Of a DNA stretch of 64,000 bases, positions 8,241-16,428 are shown piece after piece (the stretch's first letter is position 1; each line of letters begins with the position of its first letter). This DNA is from Streptomyces diacarni. GTDB lineage: Bacteria; Actinomycetota; Actinomycetes; Streptomycetales; Streptomycetaceae. The DNA lies in the NCBI RefSeq assembly GCF_003323715.1, contig NZ_QOIN01000048.1, forward strand, positions 248,001-312,000, written 5' to 3'. Position numbers and translations under genes: made by a program. A model generated the notes under the pieces. That model was not told the DNA's origin. It did no database searches and worked only from the letters and a program-made list of their open reading frames with translations.

Positions 8241-8837
8241 ATGCGGCAGAACACCGAGCGGCGCGCGGCGCTGCTCGACGCGGCCATCGAGGTACTGGCC
8301 CGTGAGGGCTCACGCGGGCTGACGCTCCGTGCCGTCGACAAGGAGGCGGCCGTCCCCACCGGCACGGCGTCCAACTACTTCGCCCACCGCGGCGACATGC
8401 TCACCCAGGTCATGCGCCGCACCCGCGAACGCCTCACCCCGGACGAGGCGGCGGTGGCCGAACGGATGAGTGCCCCACGCACGCTCGCCCTCGAAGTCGA
8501 GTTGATGCACGACGTGGTGGGCCGGATGCGCGCCGACCGCAGCAGCTACCTGGCGATGATGGAACTGCGTCTGGAGGCCACCCGGCGGCCCGAGCTGTAC
8601 GAGGAGCTGACGGGCTTCCTGCGCGACGAGTTCAACGGCCTGATCGCCTACCACAACGAGATCGGCATGCCGGGCGACGACATGGGCGTCGCCCTCCTCT
8701 ACCTGGCGATGACAGGCCTGCTCGTGGACGAGATGACGCTCCCCGACATCCTGAGCGCTCCGTACGACGTGGACCGCCTCATCGCGGCGATGGTGCCCCG
8801 GGTGTTCGGTGACAGCGTGCCCGGCGCTCACGGGTAG
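8241..8837 (+). CDS. TetR-family transcriptional regulator
   Basis: The 198-residue protein has a TetR DNA-binding domain in its first 50 residues (RRAALLDAAIEVLAREG, then GTASNYFAHRGDML) and a helical ligand-binding domain. The recognition helix region VPTGTASNYF is intact. It is transcribed divergently from the DHFR-like gene across an operator-rich spacer. The inducer is unknown. Confidence 0.9.
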   Translation: MRQNTERRAALLDAAIEVLAREGSRGLTLRAVDKEAAVPTGTASNYFAHRGDMLTQVMRRTRERLTPDEAAVAERMSAPRTLALEVELMHDVVGRMRADRSSYLAMMELRLEATRRPELYEELTGFLRDEFNGLIAYHNEIGMPGDDMGVALLYLAMTGLLVDEMTLPDILSAPYDVDRLIAAMVPRVFGDSVPGAHG

Positions 8838-8994
8838 CCCCGAGGCGCCCCGCGCGGCCGCGCGGACCGGACCTCGCCCGGTCGCCGGGGACCTGTACGA
8901 CCTGTGCCCGCCTCACCGGACGCTCCTCCGCCACCGCAGCGGGCGTCACCCACTGAACTCGGTCAGCGGGGCCCGGGGCGGTGGCAGGCCGCCG

Positions 8995-9588
8995 TCAGTC
9001 CGTGCTGTCGTCGAACCAGGTGTCGAGCACGGAGTCGAGTTCGTCGGACCACGTCTTGACCTGCTTCCGGGAGGCCGCCTCGACTTCGGCGTCGAAGCGG
9101 CGGTGCCCTGTCGTGCAGACGCAGATCCGGAAGCGGCGGCCGAACCGGGGGGCGCCGATCTCCACGGCGCCGATCTCGCTCCACTCGAACCCGGCCTCCG
9201 CGTCGTCGAGACGAAGCGTCACGCCGCGGCCGTCCACGACGATGGCGGACCGGCGGTCCGCGACCTCGAACGAGGGCCCCTCGAAAGGCTCCTCCTTCTG
9301 TTCCTCCTCCTGCTCCTCGTCCTTGTCCGCGTCGCTGTCGGCCTCCGCGTCGGGGTCGGTGTCGGAGTCGGTGTCGGCATCGTCGTGGTCCGCCTCGGCC
9401 GGCTCGGCGGGCTCCGTCGTCCGCTCCTCGTCGTCGCTCCCGGTGTCGGGTTTCCGCGACGACGCCGCTCCTTGGCCGGATTCCTTGTCCGCGGCGGCGA
9501 CGGCGAGGGTGTCGAGGCCGGGGACGTACGTCGGGTCCGTGCCTGCGCTGAGCACGGCGGGCTCGGCTGTGTCAGGTCGTTGCTCCAC
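8995..9588 (-). CDS. Conserved hypothetical protein with acidic low-complexity middle
   Basis: I do not recognise the family. The 197-residue protein has a disordered N-terminal half whose centre (about residues 50-100) is almost entirely Asp, Glu and Ser. A compact C-terminal domain follows, beginning FEVADRRSAIVVDGRGVTLRL and containing WSEIGAVEIG, which resembles a small PH-like beta-domain. No signal peptide or membrane segment is visible. It is a monocistronic minus-strand gene between TetR and the flavin reductase. Codon usage is typical for the window, so I judge it real. Confidence 0.7.
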   Translation of the reverse strand: MEQRPDTAEPAVLSAGTDPTYVPGLDTLAVAAADKESGQGAASSRKPDTGSDDEERTTEPAEPAEADHDDADTDSDTDPDAEADSDADKDEEQEEEQKEEPFEGPSFEVADRRSAIVVDGRGVTLRLDDAEAGFEWSEIGAVEIGAPRFGRRFRICVCTTGHRRFDAEVEAASRKQVKTWSDELDSVLDTWFDDSTD

Positions 9589-9641
9589 GAGGCCAGTATG
9601 GCGACACGACCTGTGCGTCGTTCAGCGCCCCCTGCCCGCGC

Positions 9642-10184
9642 TCACGCCGCGTGCGTCCCGTACACCCCGTACGTGCGCCGGAAGTAGAGCAGGGGGCCCG
9701 CTTCGCGGGGCTGGTGGAGGGCGGTGACGCGGCCCACGGCGATGGTGTGGTCGCCGCCGGGCAGCTCGGTTTCGACGGCACATTCGACGGAGGCGAGGGC
9801 GCCGTCGAGGAGGGGGGCGCCGTTGCGTCCCGGGTGCCAGGCGACGCCGGCGAACTTGTCGCCGCCGCTGACGGCGAACGAACGGGAGAGGGCGTGCTGG
9901 TCCTCGGCCAGGATGCTGACGGCGAAGTGGCCCGCTGCCCGGATGCGCGGCCAGCTCGTCGAGGTCCGGGCGGGGGCGAAGCAGACCAGCGGCGGGTCGA
10001 GGGAGAGGGAGGCGAAGGACTGTACGGCCATGCCGGCCGGTGCGCCGTCGTCGCCCGCCGCGGTGACGACCGCGACGCCCGTGCAGAAGCTGCTCATGAC
10101 CTGACGCATCAGCTCGGGGCCGACGGCCACGGCCGCTGCGGCGGACCCGCTCTGGGCGGCCGTCGCGGGGGATGTCGCACTCAT
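9642..10184 (-). CDS. Flavin reductase family protein
   Basis: The 180-residue protein has the flavin reductase-like (HpaC/HsaB-type) domain: MSSFCTGVAVVTA, the AVQSFASLSLDPPLVCFAPA segment and GHFAVSILAEDQ. These proteins give reduced flavin to partner monooxygenases; the LLM enzyme at 4874-6016 is the obvious candidate partner in this window. I chose the ATG at 10184 because the longer open frame to 10256 would run through the palindrome at 10221-10249. It is divergent from the acyl-CoA ligase. Confidence 0.88.
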   Translation of the reverse strand: MSATSPATAAQSGSAAAAVAVGPELMRQVMSSFCTGVAVVTAAGDDGAPAGMAVQSFASLSLDPPLVCFAPARTSTSWPRIRAAGHFAVSILAEDQHALSRSFAVSGGDKFAGVAWHPGRNGAPLLDGALASVECAVETELPGGDHTIAVGRVTALHQPREAGPLLYFRRTYGVYGTHAA

Positions 10185-10220
10185 TGGGACGCTCGCTTCC
10201 GTGGAGACCGATACCTGTGA

Positions 10221-10249
10221 GAGAGGTATTCCTAATCGAAATACCTCTC
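10221..10249. promoter_or_regulatory. Palindromic operator (site 2) between flavin reductase and acyl-CoA ligase
   Basis: GAGAGGTATT (10221-10230) and AATACCTCTC (10240-10249) are perfect 10-bp inverted arms around a 9-base spacer. It shares the core GTATTCCTAA and the CTCC flank with the palindrome at 6017-6042. It lies in the divergent promoter region and could control both genes. Confidence 0.65.
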
Positions 10250-10328
10250 CGGGCAATCCGGATTGAAAACCGCCCTCGCCGCCGCGTCAACCCCCGCATC
10301 CCGCACGGTGATTCGAAAGGCCCCAGCC

Positions 10329-12128
10329 ATGACCGCACGCGCCGACCGGCCCGTCCGTCCAGCCCGGCCCGCTCACCCCACGCACCCTGTTCCCCCTGCT
10401 CACCCCGTCTCCGCCGGTCTTCCGGAGGCCGCCGCCCCGCAGGGACCCGCCCCGCAGGGACCCGGCGGGACGCGACCGCCGGCGACCCTCGCCGAGCTGA
10501 CCGCCTTCGCCGCGGGCGCTTACCCCGAGCGGGAGGCGCTGGTCGAGTACCCGGACGACGAAGGGGCCGGGAGGGAGGGCGGGGAGGTCCGCTGGAGCTT
10601 CGCCACGCTGCGGGCCCACGTCGTACGCAGCGCGAAGGCGGCTCTCGCCCACGGGGTGCGCAAGGGCGACCGGGTCGCCGTGTGGGCCCCCAACTCGCGG
10701 CACTGGATCACCGCCGCGCTCGGTGCCGTCAGCGTGGGCGCCGTCCTCGTACCGCTGAACACGCGCTACAAGCCGGCCGAGGCCGCCGACATCCTGCGCC
10801 GCTCCCGCGCCCGCTTCCTGTTCACGGTCGGTTCTTTCCTCGGCACCGACTACGCCCGCTCCCTCACCGACTCGGGCGAGCCGCTGCCCGACCTGGAGTC
10901 GACGGTCACGCTGCCCACCTGCGAGTCCGCTCCGCCGGGCGGTGGCGCGGAGTGGCCCGCCCTCCCGTACGCCGCTTTCCTCGACCGCGCGGTCGGCGTC
11001 GGCGACCGGGAGTACGCCGCACGCGCCGCCGCCGTCACCCCCGACGACCTCTGCGACATCCTCTACACGTCGGGAACCACCGGGCGGCCCAAAGGGGTCG
11101 AGATCACGCACGGTCAGACGCTGGAGGCGTTCACCGAGTGGGCGCGGGCGGTCGGACTGCGCGCGGGCGACCGCTACCTGCTCCTCAACCCGTTCTTTCA
11201 CACCTTCGGTTACAAGGCGGGCGTGCTGGCGTGCCTGCTGACCGGGACGACGATGGTGCCCGAGGCCGTCTACGACGCGGGCCGCGCCCTGCGCCGCGTC
11301 GCCGGGGAACGCGTCAGTGTGCTGATGGGGCCGCCGACCATCTTCCACACCCTCATCGACCACCCCGACCGCCTCACCAGCGACCTGTCCTCGCTGCGAC
11401 TGGCGGGTACGGGAGCAGCCGGGGTACCCGTCGACCTGGTGGCGCGGATCAGGCGGGAGCTGGGCGCGGCGGAGGTGTTCACCGCGTACGGGCTCAGCGA
11501 GTCCGCCGGTGTCGCCACCGTCTGTCCCACCTCCGCCGACGCGGCCACCGTGGCGGGCACAGTGGGACTGCCGCTGCCCGGAACACAGGTGCGGATCGTC
11601 ACCGCCGACGGCACCGAGGCGGCCCCCGGCGAACCGGGGGAGATCCGGCTGCGGGCGCGCCACGTGATGCGCGGCTACTGCGACGATCCCGAGGCGACGG
11701 CCGCCGCGCTCGACGCGGAAGGCTGGCTGCGCACCGGAGACGTCGGCCGCCTCGACGAGCGCGGCTACCTCACCCTCACCGACCGGCTCAAGGACATGTA
11801 CATCGTGGGCGGCTTCAACACCTACCCCGCAGAGATCGAGCATGCGCTGCGCGGCCACCCCGATGTGGCCGACGCGGCGGTGATCGGCGTACCGGACGCG
11901 CGCCTGGGCGAGGTCGGCGCGGCCTACGTCGTGCCCCGCGCCGGTGCCGACGCCGCCGCACTGGAGGGGTGCCTCGCCGACTGGGCCCGCGCCCGGCTCG
12001 CCAACTACAAGCTGCCCCGTACCGTCACGGCCGTCACCGCGCTGCCCCGCAACGCCTCGGGCAAGGTCCTCAAGAACGTGCTGCGCGCCCGCCACGCGCC
12101 CACCGGAGCGGCCGGCCAGGAGCGGTGA
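10329..12128 (+). CDS. fadD3: Acyl-CoA ligase, FadD3-like AMP-binding enzyme
   Basis: The 599-residue adenylate-forming enzyme has the AMP-binding P-loop YTSGTTGRPKG (about residue 245), the A5-type motif YGLSESAG, the A7/A8 region GWLRTGDVGRLDERGYLTLT followed by RLKDMYIVGGFNTYP, and the catalytic Lys in NASGKVLKN near residue 578. Sequence style (VPLNTRYKPAEAADILRRSRA) resembles FadD3-type ligases, which in mycobacteria and rhodococci load the bicyclic steroid remnant onto CoA; substrate identity here is inference. The start is the ATG at 10329, eight bases after GAAAGG. The first 60 residues are Pro/Ala-rich and include a duplicated PQGPA unit. Confidence 0.85.
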   Translation: MTARADRPVRPARPAHPTHPVPPAHPVSAGLPEAAAPQGPAPQGPGGTRPPATLAELTAFAAGAYPEREALVEYPDDEGAGREGGEVRWSFATLRAHVVRSAKAALAHGVRKGDRVAVWAPNSRHWITAALGAVSVGAVLVPLNTRYKPAEAADILRRSRARFLFTVGSFLGTDYARSLTDSGEPLPDLESTVTLPTCESAPPGGGAEWPALPYAAFLDRAVGVGDREYAARAAAVTPDDLCDILYTSGTTGRPKGVEITHGQTLEAFTEWARAVGLRAGDRYLLLNPFFHTFGYKAGVLACLLTGTTMVPEAVYDAGRALRRVAGERVSVLMGPPTIFHTLIDHPDRLTSDLSSLRLAGTGAAGVPVDLVARIRRELGAAEVFTAYGLSESAGVATVCPTSADAATVAGTVGLPLPGTQVRIVTADGTEAAPGEPGEIRLRARHVMRGYCDDPEATAAALDAEGWLRTGDVGRLDERGYLTLTDRLKDMYIVGGFNTYPAEIEHALRGHPDVADAAVIGVPDARLGEVGAAYVVPRAGADAAALEGCLADWARARLANYKLPRTVTAVTALPRNASGKVLKNVLRARHAPTGAAGQER

Positions 12129-12220
12129 CGCGTCCGACGGCTGGTGCGGCCATCCGGCCGGCCCCTGCGGGGTCTCCCACCCACCGGGAAGAGCCGTGAG
12201 CGCGCACCGCGGCCCGCGCC

Positions 12221-12232
12221 TAACGTCCCCGC
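12221..12232 (+). promoter_or_regulatory. Candidate leaderless promoter (-10 box) of the KstD-like gene
   Basis: A TAACGT hexamer (12221-12226) ends six bases before the ATG at 12233 and no ribosome-binding sequence is present, so the transcript probably starts at the AUG. Confidence 0.4.
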
Positions 12233-14116
12233 ATGAGCCGTATGAACCGTGTGAGCAGCGGCGGCCCGGCGCGCGGCCGGACCGGCGAGGACACCCGAGG
12301 GGCCCACACCGACGAGAGCTTCCTGGACGGCACGTCCCGCACCGAAGAGTCGGGCAGGGAGGCGTCCCGTAGCGATGTGTCGCCTGCCGAGGCGCCCGCC
12401 ACCGAGGCGCCCGCCACCGAGGTGTCCCGCGCCGAGGCGTCCCGTACCTACGACGTCGTCGTCATCGGCTCGGGCGCCGGCGGCCTGGCCGCAGGGGTGA
12501 CGGCGCGGCTGCGCGGCCTCTCCGTCGTCGTCCTGGAGAAGACGCCGCTGTACGGCGGCACCACCGCGCTCTCCGGCGGCGCACTGTGGATACCCGACAC
12601 CTTCCACCTCGCCGAGGCGGGACTCGGCGACAGCCGCGCCGCGGGGCGTGCCTACCTGGACGCCACCGTCGGCGACCGCGTGCCGGGCGCGCGCAAGGAG
12701 GCGTATCTGGACCAGGGGCCGCGCATGGTGCGCGAGTTCCACGACCGCACCGACGTCAGATTCGTCCACACCGACGGCTACAGCGACTACTACCCCGAGC
12801 GCCCCGGCGGCTTCGCACGCGGCCGCTCCATCGAGCCCGAGATCTTCGACCTGAACCGGCTGCCCGCCGCCGAGCGGGCCCTGATGCGCCGCGCCGCACT
12901 GCCCACCTACGGGCTCACCCTCACCTCCTACGACTTCCGCTACCTCAACATGGTCACCCGCACCTGGGCGGGCAAGCGCGCCTCCCTGCGCGTGGGGCTG
13001 CGCGCCGCCCGCGCCCTGGCCGACGGCAGCAAGCCCATCGCCCTGGGGGAAGCCCTCGTCGCCCGGCTCCGCCACTCCCTCGGCGTCCTGGGCGGCCACC
13101 TGTGGCTGGGCGCCCCCATGACGCGGCTGCTGACGAACGAGGCGGGCCGCGTGAACGGCGTACGCGCCCGGCACGACGGGCGGGACGTCACCTTCCGCGC
13201 CCGGCGCGGCGTCGTCCTGGCCTCCGGCAGCTTCGCCGGAAACCAGCGGCTGCGGGAGCGCTACCTGCCCTCGCCGACCCGCGCCGCCTGGAGCTCGGCA
13301 CCCGAGGGCAACGACGGCGACGGCCTGCGGGAGGGCCTGCGGCTGGGCGCGGGTGTGGACCTGATGGAGAAGGTGTGGGGCGCCCCCTCGGTGGTGGTCC
13401 CCGGCAGGGAGGCGCCCTTCTTCCTCGTCGCCGACCGCGGCATCCCCGGCATGGCCGTCGTGGACGGGCGCGGCGAGCGGTACGTCAACGAGGCCGCCCC
13501 GTACCACGAGTTCGTCGACGCGATGTACGCGCACCGCGAGAAGACCGGTGCCGAGACCGCGCCCTCCTGGCTCGTCCTCGACGCCCGTTCCAAGGCCCGC
13601 TACCTGTTCATGGGGCTGTTCCCCGGCCGCCCTTTCCCCCGCGAACTGGTCGGGAGCGGCTTCGTCAAAAAGGCCGGCACGCTGGAGGAACTGGCCGCCG
13701 GGATGGGCGTCCCCGCCGACAGGTTCGCCCGTACGATCGCACGCTTCAACACCTTCGCCCGCCAGGGCAGCGACGAGGACTTCGGCCGCGGCGACAGCGC
13801 CTACGACCGCTACTACGGCGACCCCACCCTCCCCAACCCCAACCTCGCACCCCTCGCCAAACCGCCCTACTACGCCGTCCCCGTCGTCCCCGGCGACCTG
13901 GGCACCAAGGGAGGCCTCACCACCGACGAACACGCCCGGGTGCTCCGCGAGGACGGCAGCGTCCTCGGCGGCCTCTACGCGACGGGCAACGCCTCGGCCG
14001 CCGTCATGGGCGAGACCTATCCGGGCCCGGGAGCCACCATCGGGCCGGCGATGACCTTCGCCTACGCCGCGGTCGGCCACATGGCGGGCGGCGCGGCGGA
14101 CACCGCGCGCGGGTGA
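12233..14116 (+). CDS. kstD: FAD-dependent dehydrogenase, 3-ketosteroid delta1-dehydrogenase-like
   Basis: The 627-residue flavoprotein has an about 70-residue disordered Ser/Glu/Thr extension containing two EAPAT repeats. It is followed by the FAD motif DVVVIGSGAGGLAAG (residue about 73), TPLYGGTTALSGG and the C-terminal ETYPGPGATIGPAMTF. KstD enzymes use three Tyr residues plus a Gly in the last motif; the YPGPG Tyr and Gly, RYVNEAAPY and a DYYPERPGG Tyr are present here, so the catalytic set appears intact. The reaction would be 1,2-desaturation of a 3-keto ring. It follows the FadD3-like ligase by about 100 bases but has its own promoter-like sequence. A related fumarate-reductase-type function cannot be excluded. 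Confidence 0.8.
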   Translation: MSRMNRVSSGGPARGRTGEDTRGAHTDESFLDGTSRTEESGREASRSDVSPAEAPATEAPATEVSRAEASRTYDVVVIGSGAGGLAAGVTARLRGLSVVVLEKTPLYGGTTALSGGALWIPDTFHLAEAGLGDSRAAGRAYLDATVGDRVPGARKEAYLDQGPRMVREFHDRTDVRFVHTDGYSDYYPERPGGFARGRSIEPEIFDLNRLPAAERALMRRAALPTYGLTLTSYDFRYLNMVTRTWAGKRASLRVGLRAARALADGSKPIALGEALVARLRHSLGVLGGHLWLGAPMTRLLTNEAGRVNGVRARHDGRDVTFRARRGVVLASGSFAGNQRLRERYLPSPTRAAWSSAPEGNDGDGLREGLRLGAGVDLMEKVWGAPSVVVPGREAPFFLVADRGIPGMAVVDGRGERYVNEAAPYHEFVDAMYAHREKTGAETAPSWLVLDARSKARYLFMGLFPGRPFPRELVGSGFVKKAGTLEELAAGMGVPADRFARTIARFNTFARQGSDEDFGRGDSAYDRYYGDPTLPNPNLAPLAKPPYYAVPVVPGDLGTKGGLTTDEHARVLREDGSVLGGLYATGNASAAVMGETYPGPGATIGPAMTFAYAAVGHMAGGAADTARG

Positions 14117-14147
14117 GACACAGGCCGTCCCGAACCGTACTGGCTCG

Positions 14148-15407
14148 TCACGCGGTGGTGCCCTCCCTCTCGGCTTCGCCCGCGACCTTCCGTTCCGTGC
14201 GGTCCTGCGTGCCCGCCCTTCCGGCGCGTCCGTGCACCGGCGCCGCGGCGTCCCAGGGGAGCGTCGCACTGAGGCGGAAGTCCGCGCCGTCCCAGCCGTG
14301 TTCGAGGGTGCCGCCCGCCAGCTGGGCGCGTTCGGTCAGACCGATGAGGCCCAGACCGGCCCCGGGCACCTCTGCCTGCGGACCGTCGCGGCCCGCCGGA
14401 TTGCGGACCTCGACGGTCAGGCCGCGCCCCGAGGCGCCGCGCACGGTCACCGAGACGGGCGTCCCGGGCCCCGCGCCGTGCTTGCGCGCGTTGGTCAGCC
14501 CCTCCTGGACGATGCGGTACGCGGTGCGGCCCGTCACGGGGGGCGCGTTCCCCAGCCCGCCCGCCACGTCGAGGTCGAGTCTGACGCGGGCACCGGCCCG
14601 CCGGGACTCGTCCGCGAGCCGCTCCACGTCGGCGAGCACCGGCTGCGGATGGTCCACCTGTTCGGGCGTCCGCAGCACGCCGATGACCTCCCGCAGGTCC
14701 TGCAGCGCCTGGTGCGCGCTCTCCCGGATCACACCCGCCGCCTGTTCCACCTGCGCGGGATCGCCGCGCGGATTGAACTCGAGCGCTCCGGCGTGGACGC
14801 TCAGCAGCGACAGCCGGTGGGCCAGGACGTCGTGCATCTCGCGTGCCACGTCCTCGCGGGCCTCGCGCCGCGCGTCGGCCGCCGCGTGCTCGGCCCGCTC
14901 CCGGAGCGAGGAGAGCAGCTCCCTCCGGGAGCGGGCATACAGCCCCCAGCCGAGCGCCCCGGCGAGCAGCACGAAGTAGGCGAGTGCGGACTCGGTCCTG
15001 GGGTCGCCTGCCGCAGGGCCGCTCGCGAGGATGAACGGCATCGGCGCGTAGGCGAACGCCGCCACCCACGCGGTCACCCGTGGCGGCCTGCTGACCGCGA
15101 CAGTGAACAGCGCGACGAGGATCGGTCCCGTGACGAAGTGCGAGAACGGCTCGGCCACCAGCAGCACGAATGCGAGCTGCACCGGCCACCGGCGCCGCAG
15201 GAAGAGCGCCGCGCAGGCGAGCCCGCCCCGCAGCTGGTCGAGGAAGAGCGCCGTCGGTGAGGTACCCGGGTCGAGGGCGACCGCGTCGGTGCTCAGCACC
15301 AGGAAGCACCCGGCGAACAGGAACGCGCCGATGTCCACCGCCCAGTCGCGTGCGCTGCGTCGCCCCGTCCGCCGGACACCGGCGCCGCTGATGTGCTCAG
15401 ACCCCAT
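14148..15407 (-). CDS. DesK/NarX-type sensor histidine kinase, orphan
   Basis: The 419-residue protein has five or so membrane segments in its N-terminal half, a HisKA_3 dimerisation helix with the phospho-acceptor in DVAREMHDVLAHRLSLL, and an HATPase_c domain (NARKHG, GAGLGLIGLTERA). Kinases of this class normally sit beside a LuxR-type response regulator, but neither neighbour is one: downstream is the convergent KstD-like gene and upstream a small membrane protein. It is therefore an orphan, or its partner is elsewhere. The ATG at 15407 lies seven bases after a TAGATT box, suggesting leaderless translation; the longer frame to 15605 is rejected. Confidence 0.88.
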   Translation of the reverse strand: MGSEHISGAGVRRTGRRSARDWAVDIGAFLFAGCFLVLSTDAVALDPGTSPTALFLDQLRGGLACAALFLRRRWPVQLAFVLLVAEPFSHFVTGPILVALFTVAVSRPPRVTAWVAAFAYAPMPFILASGPAAGDPRTESALAYFVLLAGALGWGLYARSRRELLSSLRERAEHAAADARREAREDVAREMHDVLAHRLSLLSVHAGALEFNPRGDPAQVEQAAGVIRESAHQALQDLREVIGVLRTPEQVDHPQPVLADVERLADESRRAGARVRLDLDVAGGLGNAPPVTGRTAYRIVQEGLTNARKHGAGPGTPVSVTVRGASGRGLTVEVRNPAGRDGPQAEVPGAGLGLIGLTERAQLAGGTLEHGWDGADFRLSATLPWDAAAPVHGRAGRAGTQDRTERKVAGEAEREGTTA

Positions 15408-15420
15408 GCCGTGCAATCTA
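15408..15420 (-). promoter_or_regulatory. Candidate leaderless promoter (-10 box) of the orphan kinase
   Basis: On the minus strand TAGATT (15420-15415) precedes the ATG at 15407 by seven bases, with no Shine-Dalgarno sequence. Confidence 0.4.
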
Positions 15421-15631
15421 CGGTCGCCGCCGGGCCACTGTCCCGGCCAGGGCGCAGGCGGAAACCTCGGTAGGGCCGGGTGGCGACTTCGGTAGAACCG
15501 GGGCGGAGACTTCGGGAGGACCGAGCGGCGACCTCGGCAGGACACGGGCGCTCCCTCTCGCGGACTTCCGCCGCCCTTTCCGCTCCCGAAGCCCGATCCC
15601 CTCAAGCCCCGGCCGCCGCCAGTCTGCGGGT

Positions 15632-15841
15632 ATGAAGAATCTTCTCGGCTTCGTCGCCTTCCTCCTCATCGCGCAGGGAGCGGGCGGCATCGCCCACACG
15701 TTCATCGGCTGGTTCGACAAGTGGGCTCTCGTCGACCACCTCGCCTTCCTCGACGGCTACGAGATCTACGTCTGCGTGCTGCTCATCGCCCTTGGCCTCG
15801 CGGTCGGCGCCGCCTCGGACGCCGTCGGGCGGCACGAGTGA
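15632..15841 (+). CDS. Small conserved membrane protein
   Basis: The 69-residue protein has two hydrophobic helices (about residues 3-22 and 45-62) separated by a short acidic/aromatic loop, WFDKWALVDHLAFLDGYE. It has no catalytic motif. It resembles small two-TM hypothetical proteins annotated across Streptomyces. The start is ATG; it is divergent from the orphan kinase and upstream of the DUF6104-like gene. Its function is unknown. Confidence 0.7.
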   Translation: MKNLLGFVAFLLIAQGAGGIAHTFIGWFDKWALVDHLAFLDGYEIYVCVLLIALGLAVGAASDAVGRHE

Positions 15842-15937
15842 CCCTCCGGGTCCGGCATACCCTGGGATGACGGCCGCAGGCCGCGCCCGTAGTCCCGTGA
15901 CCGCCCCGCGGTCGCGCATCCGACCAGGAGCAGAACC

Positions 15938-16123
15938 GTGTACTTCACCGACCGTGGCATCGAAGAGCTGGAGAAGAGGCGCGGCGAGGAAGAGGTCAGC
16001 CTCGCGTGGCTGTCCGAGCAGCTGCGGACCTTCGTCGATCTGAACCCGGACTTCGAGGTTCCGGTGGAGCGGCTCGCCACCTGGCTGGCGCGGCTGGACG
16101 ACGAGGACGACGACGAGGACTGA
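15938..16123 (+). CDS. DUF6104-like small acidic protein
   Basis: The 61-residue cytoplasmic protein starts at a GTG seven bases after AGGAG. It has the very conserved streptomycete sequence MYFTDRGIEELEKRRGEEE and FVDLNPDFEVPVERLATW, ending in a run of Asp/Glu. Such near-invariant small proteins are known only as a domain of unknown function. It is probably monocistronic. Confidence 0.85.
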   Translation: MYFTDRGIEELEKRRGEEEVSLAWLSEQLRTFVDLNPDFEVPVERLATWLARLDDEDDDED

Positions 16124-16282
16124 GGGCGCTGGCGTCGGCGGTCTGAGGGCGTCGGGCGCTCTGTGGACGCTGGTGGTCTGAGGGCGCCGGTGGTCCCAGG
16201 GGTGTCGCGGTCCGAGGATGCCCGAGCTTGAGGGCGGCCGGGCCCGCCCTCACTCGCGAGGGGGTTGCGCCTGTCGCGACAC

Positions 16283-16320
16283 ACGACATATCGTGTTCAT
16301 CGAGAGACGCGATATGTCGT
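16283..16320 (+). promoter_or_regulatory. Strong inverted-repeat operator upstream of the DUF4097-PadR operon
   Basis: ACGACATATCG (16283-16293) and CGATATGTCGT (16310-16320) are perfect 11-bp inverted arms separated by 16 bases, and each arm is itself nearly palindromic (CGA-CATA-TCG). Two stacked dyads suggest two regulator dimers. It lies about 110 bases upstream of the DUF4097 start, and the PadR-type protein encoded in the same operon is the natural candidate ligand. Confidence 0.65.
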
Positions 16321-16428
16321 TGCCGTGTGCGGAGGCGCCGGCGGGGCGTCGCGCGCCACCGCGATGTGCCGTGGCCGCGCGCCGTGCCGCGTCGCGCGTA
16401 CGGCAGCGCCGAGCCTGGGGAGGCCGCC

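Noticed and set aside
10287..12095. Long minus-strand frame opposite the acyl-CoA ligase
   Set aside because: Shadow of the ligase, which carries all adenylation motifs on the plus strand.
12005..14269. 754-codon minus-strand frame over the KstD-like gene
   Set aside because: Low-complexity Gly/Val/Ala antisense frame with no recognisable domain.
16228..16428. N-terminal extension of the DUF4097 protein
   Set aside because: It would run through the inverted-repeat operator; a GTG with an ideal ribosome site at 16429 begins the conserved part.
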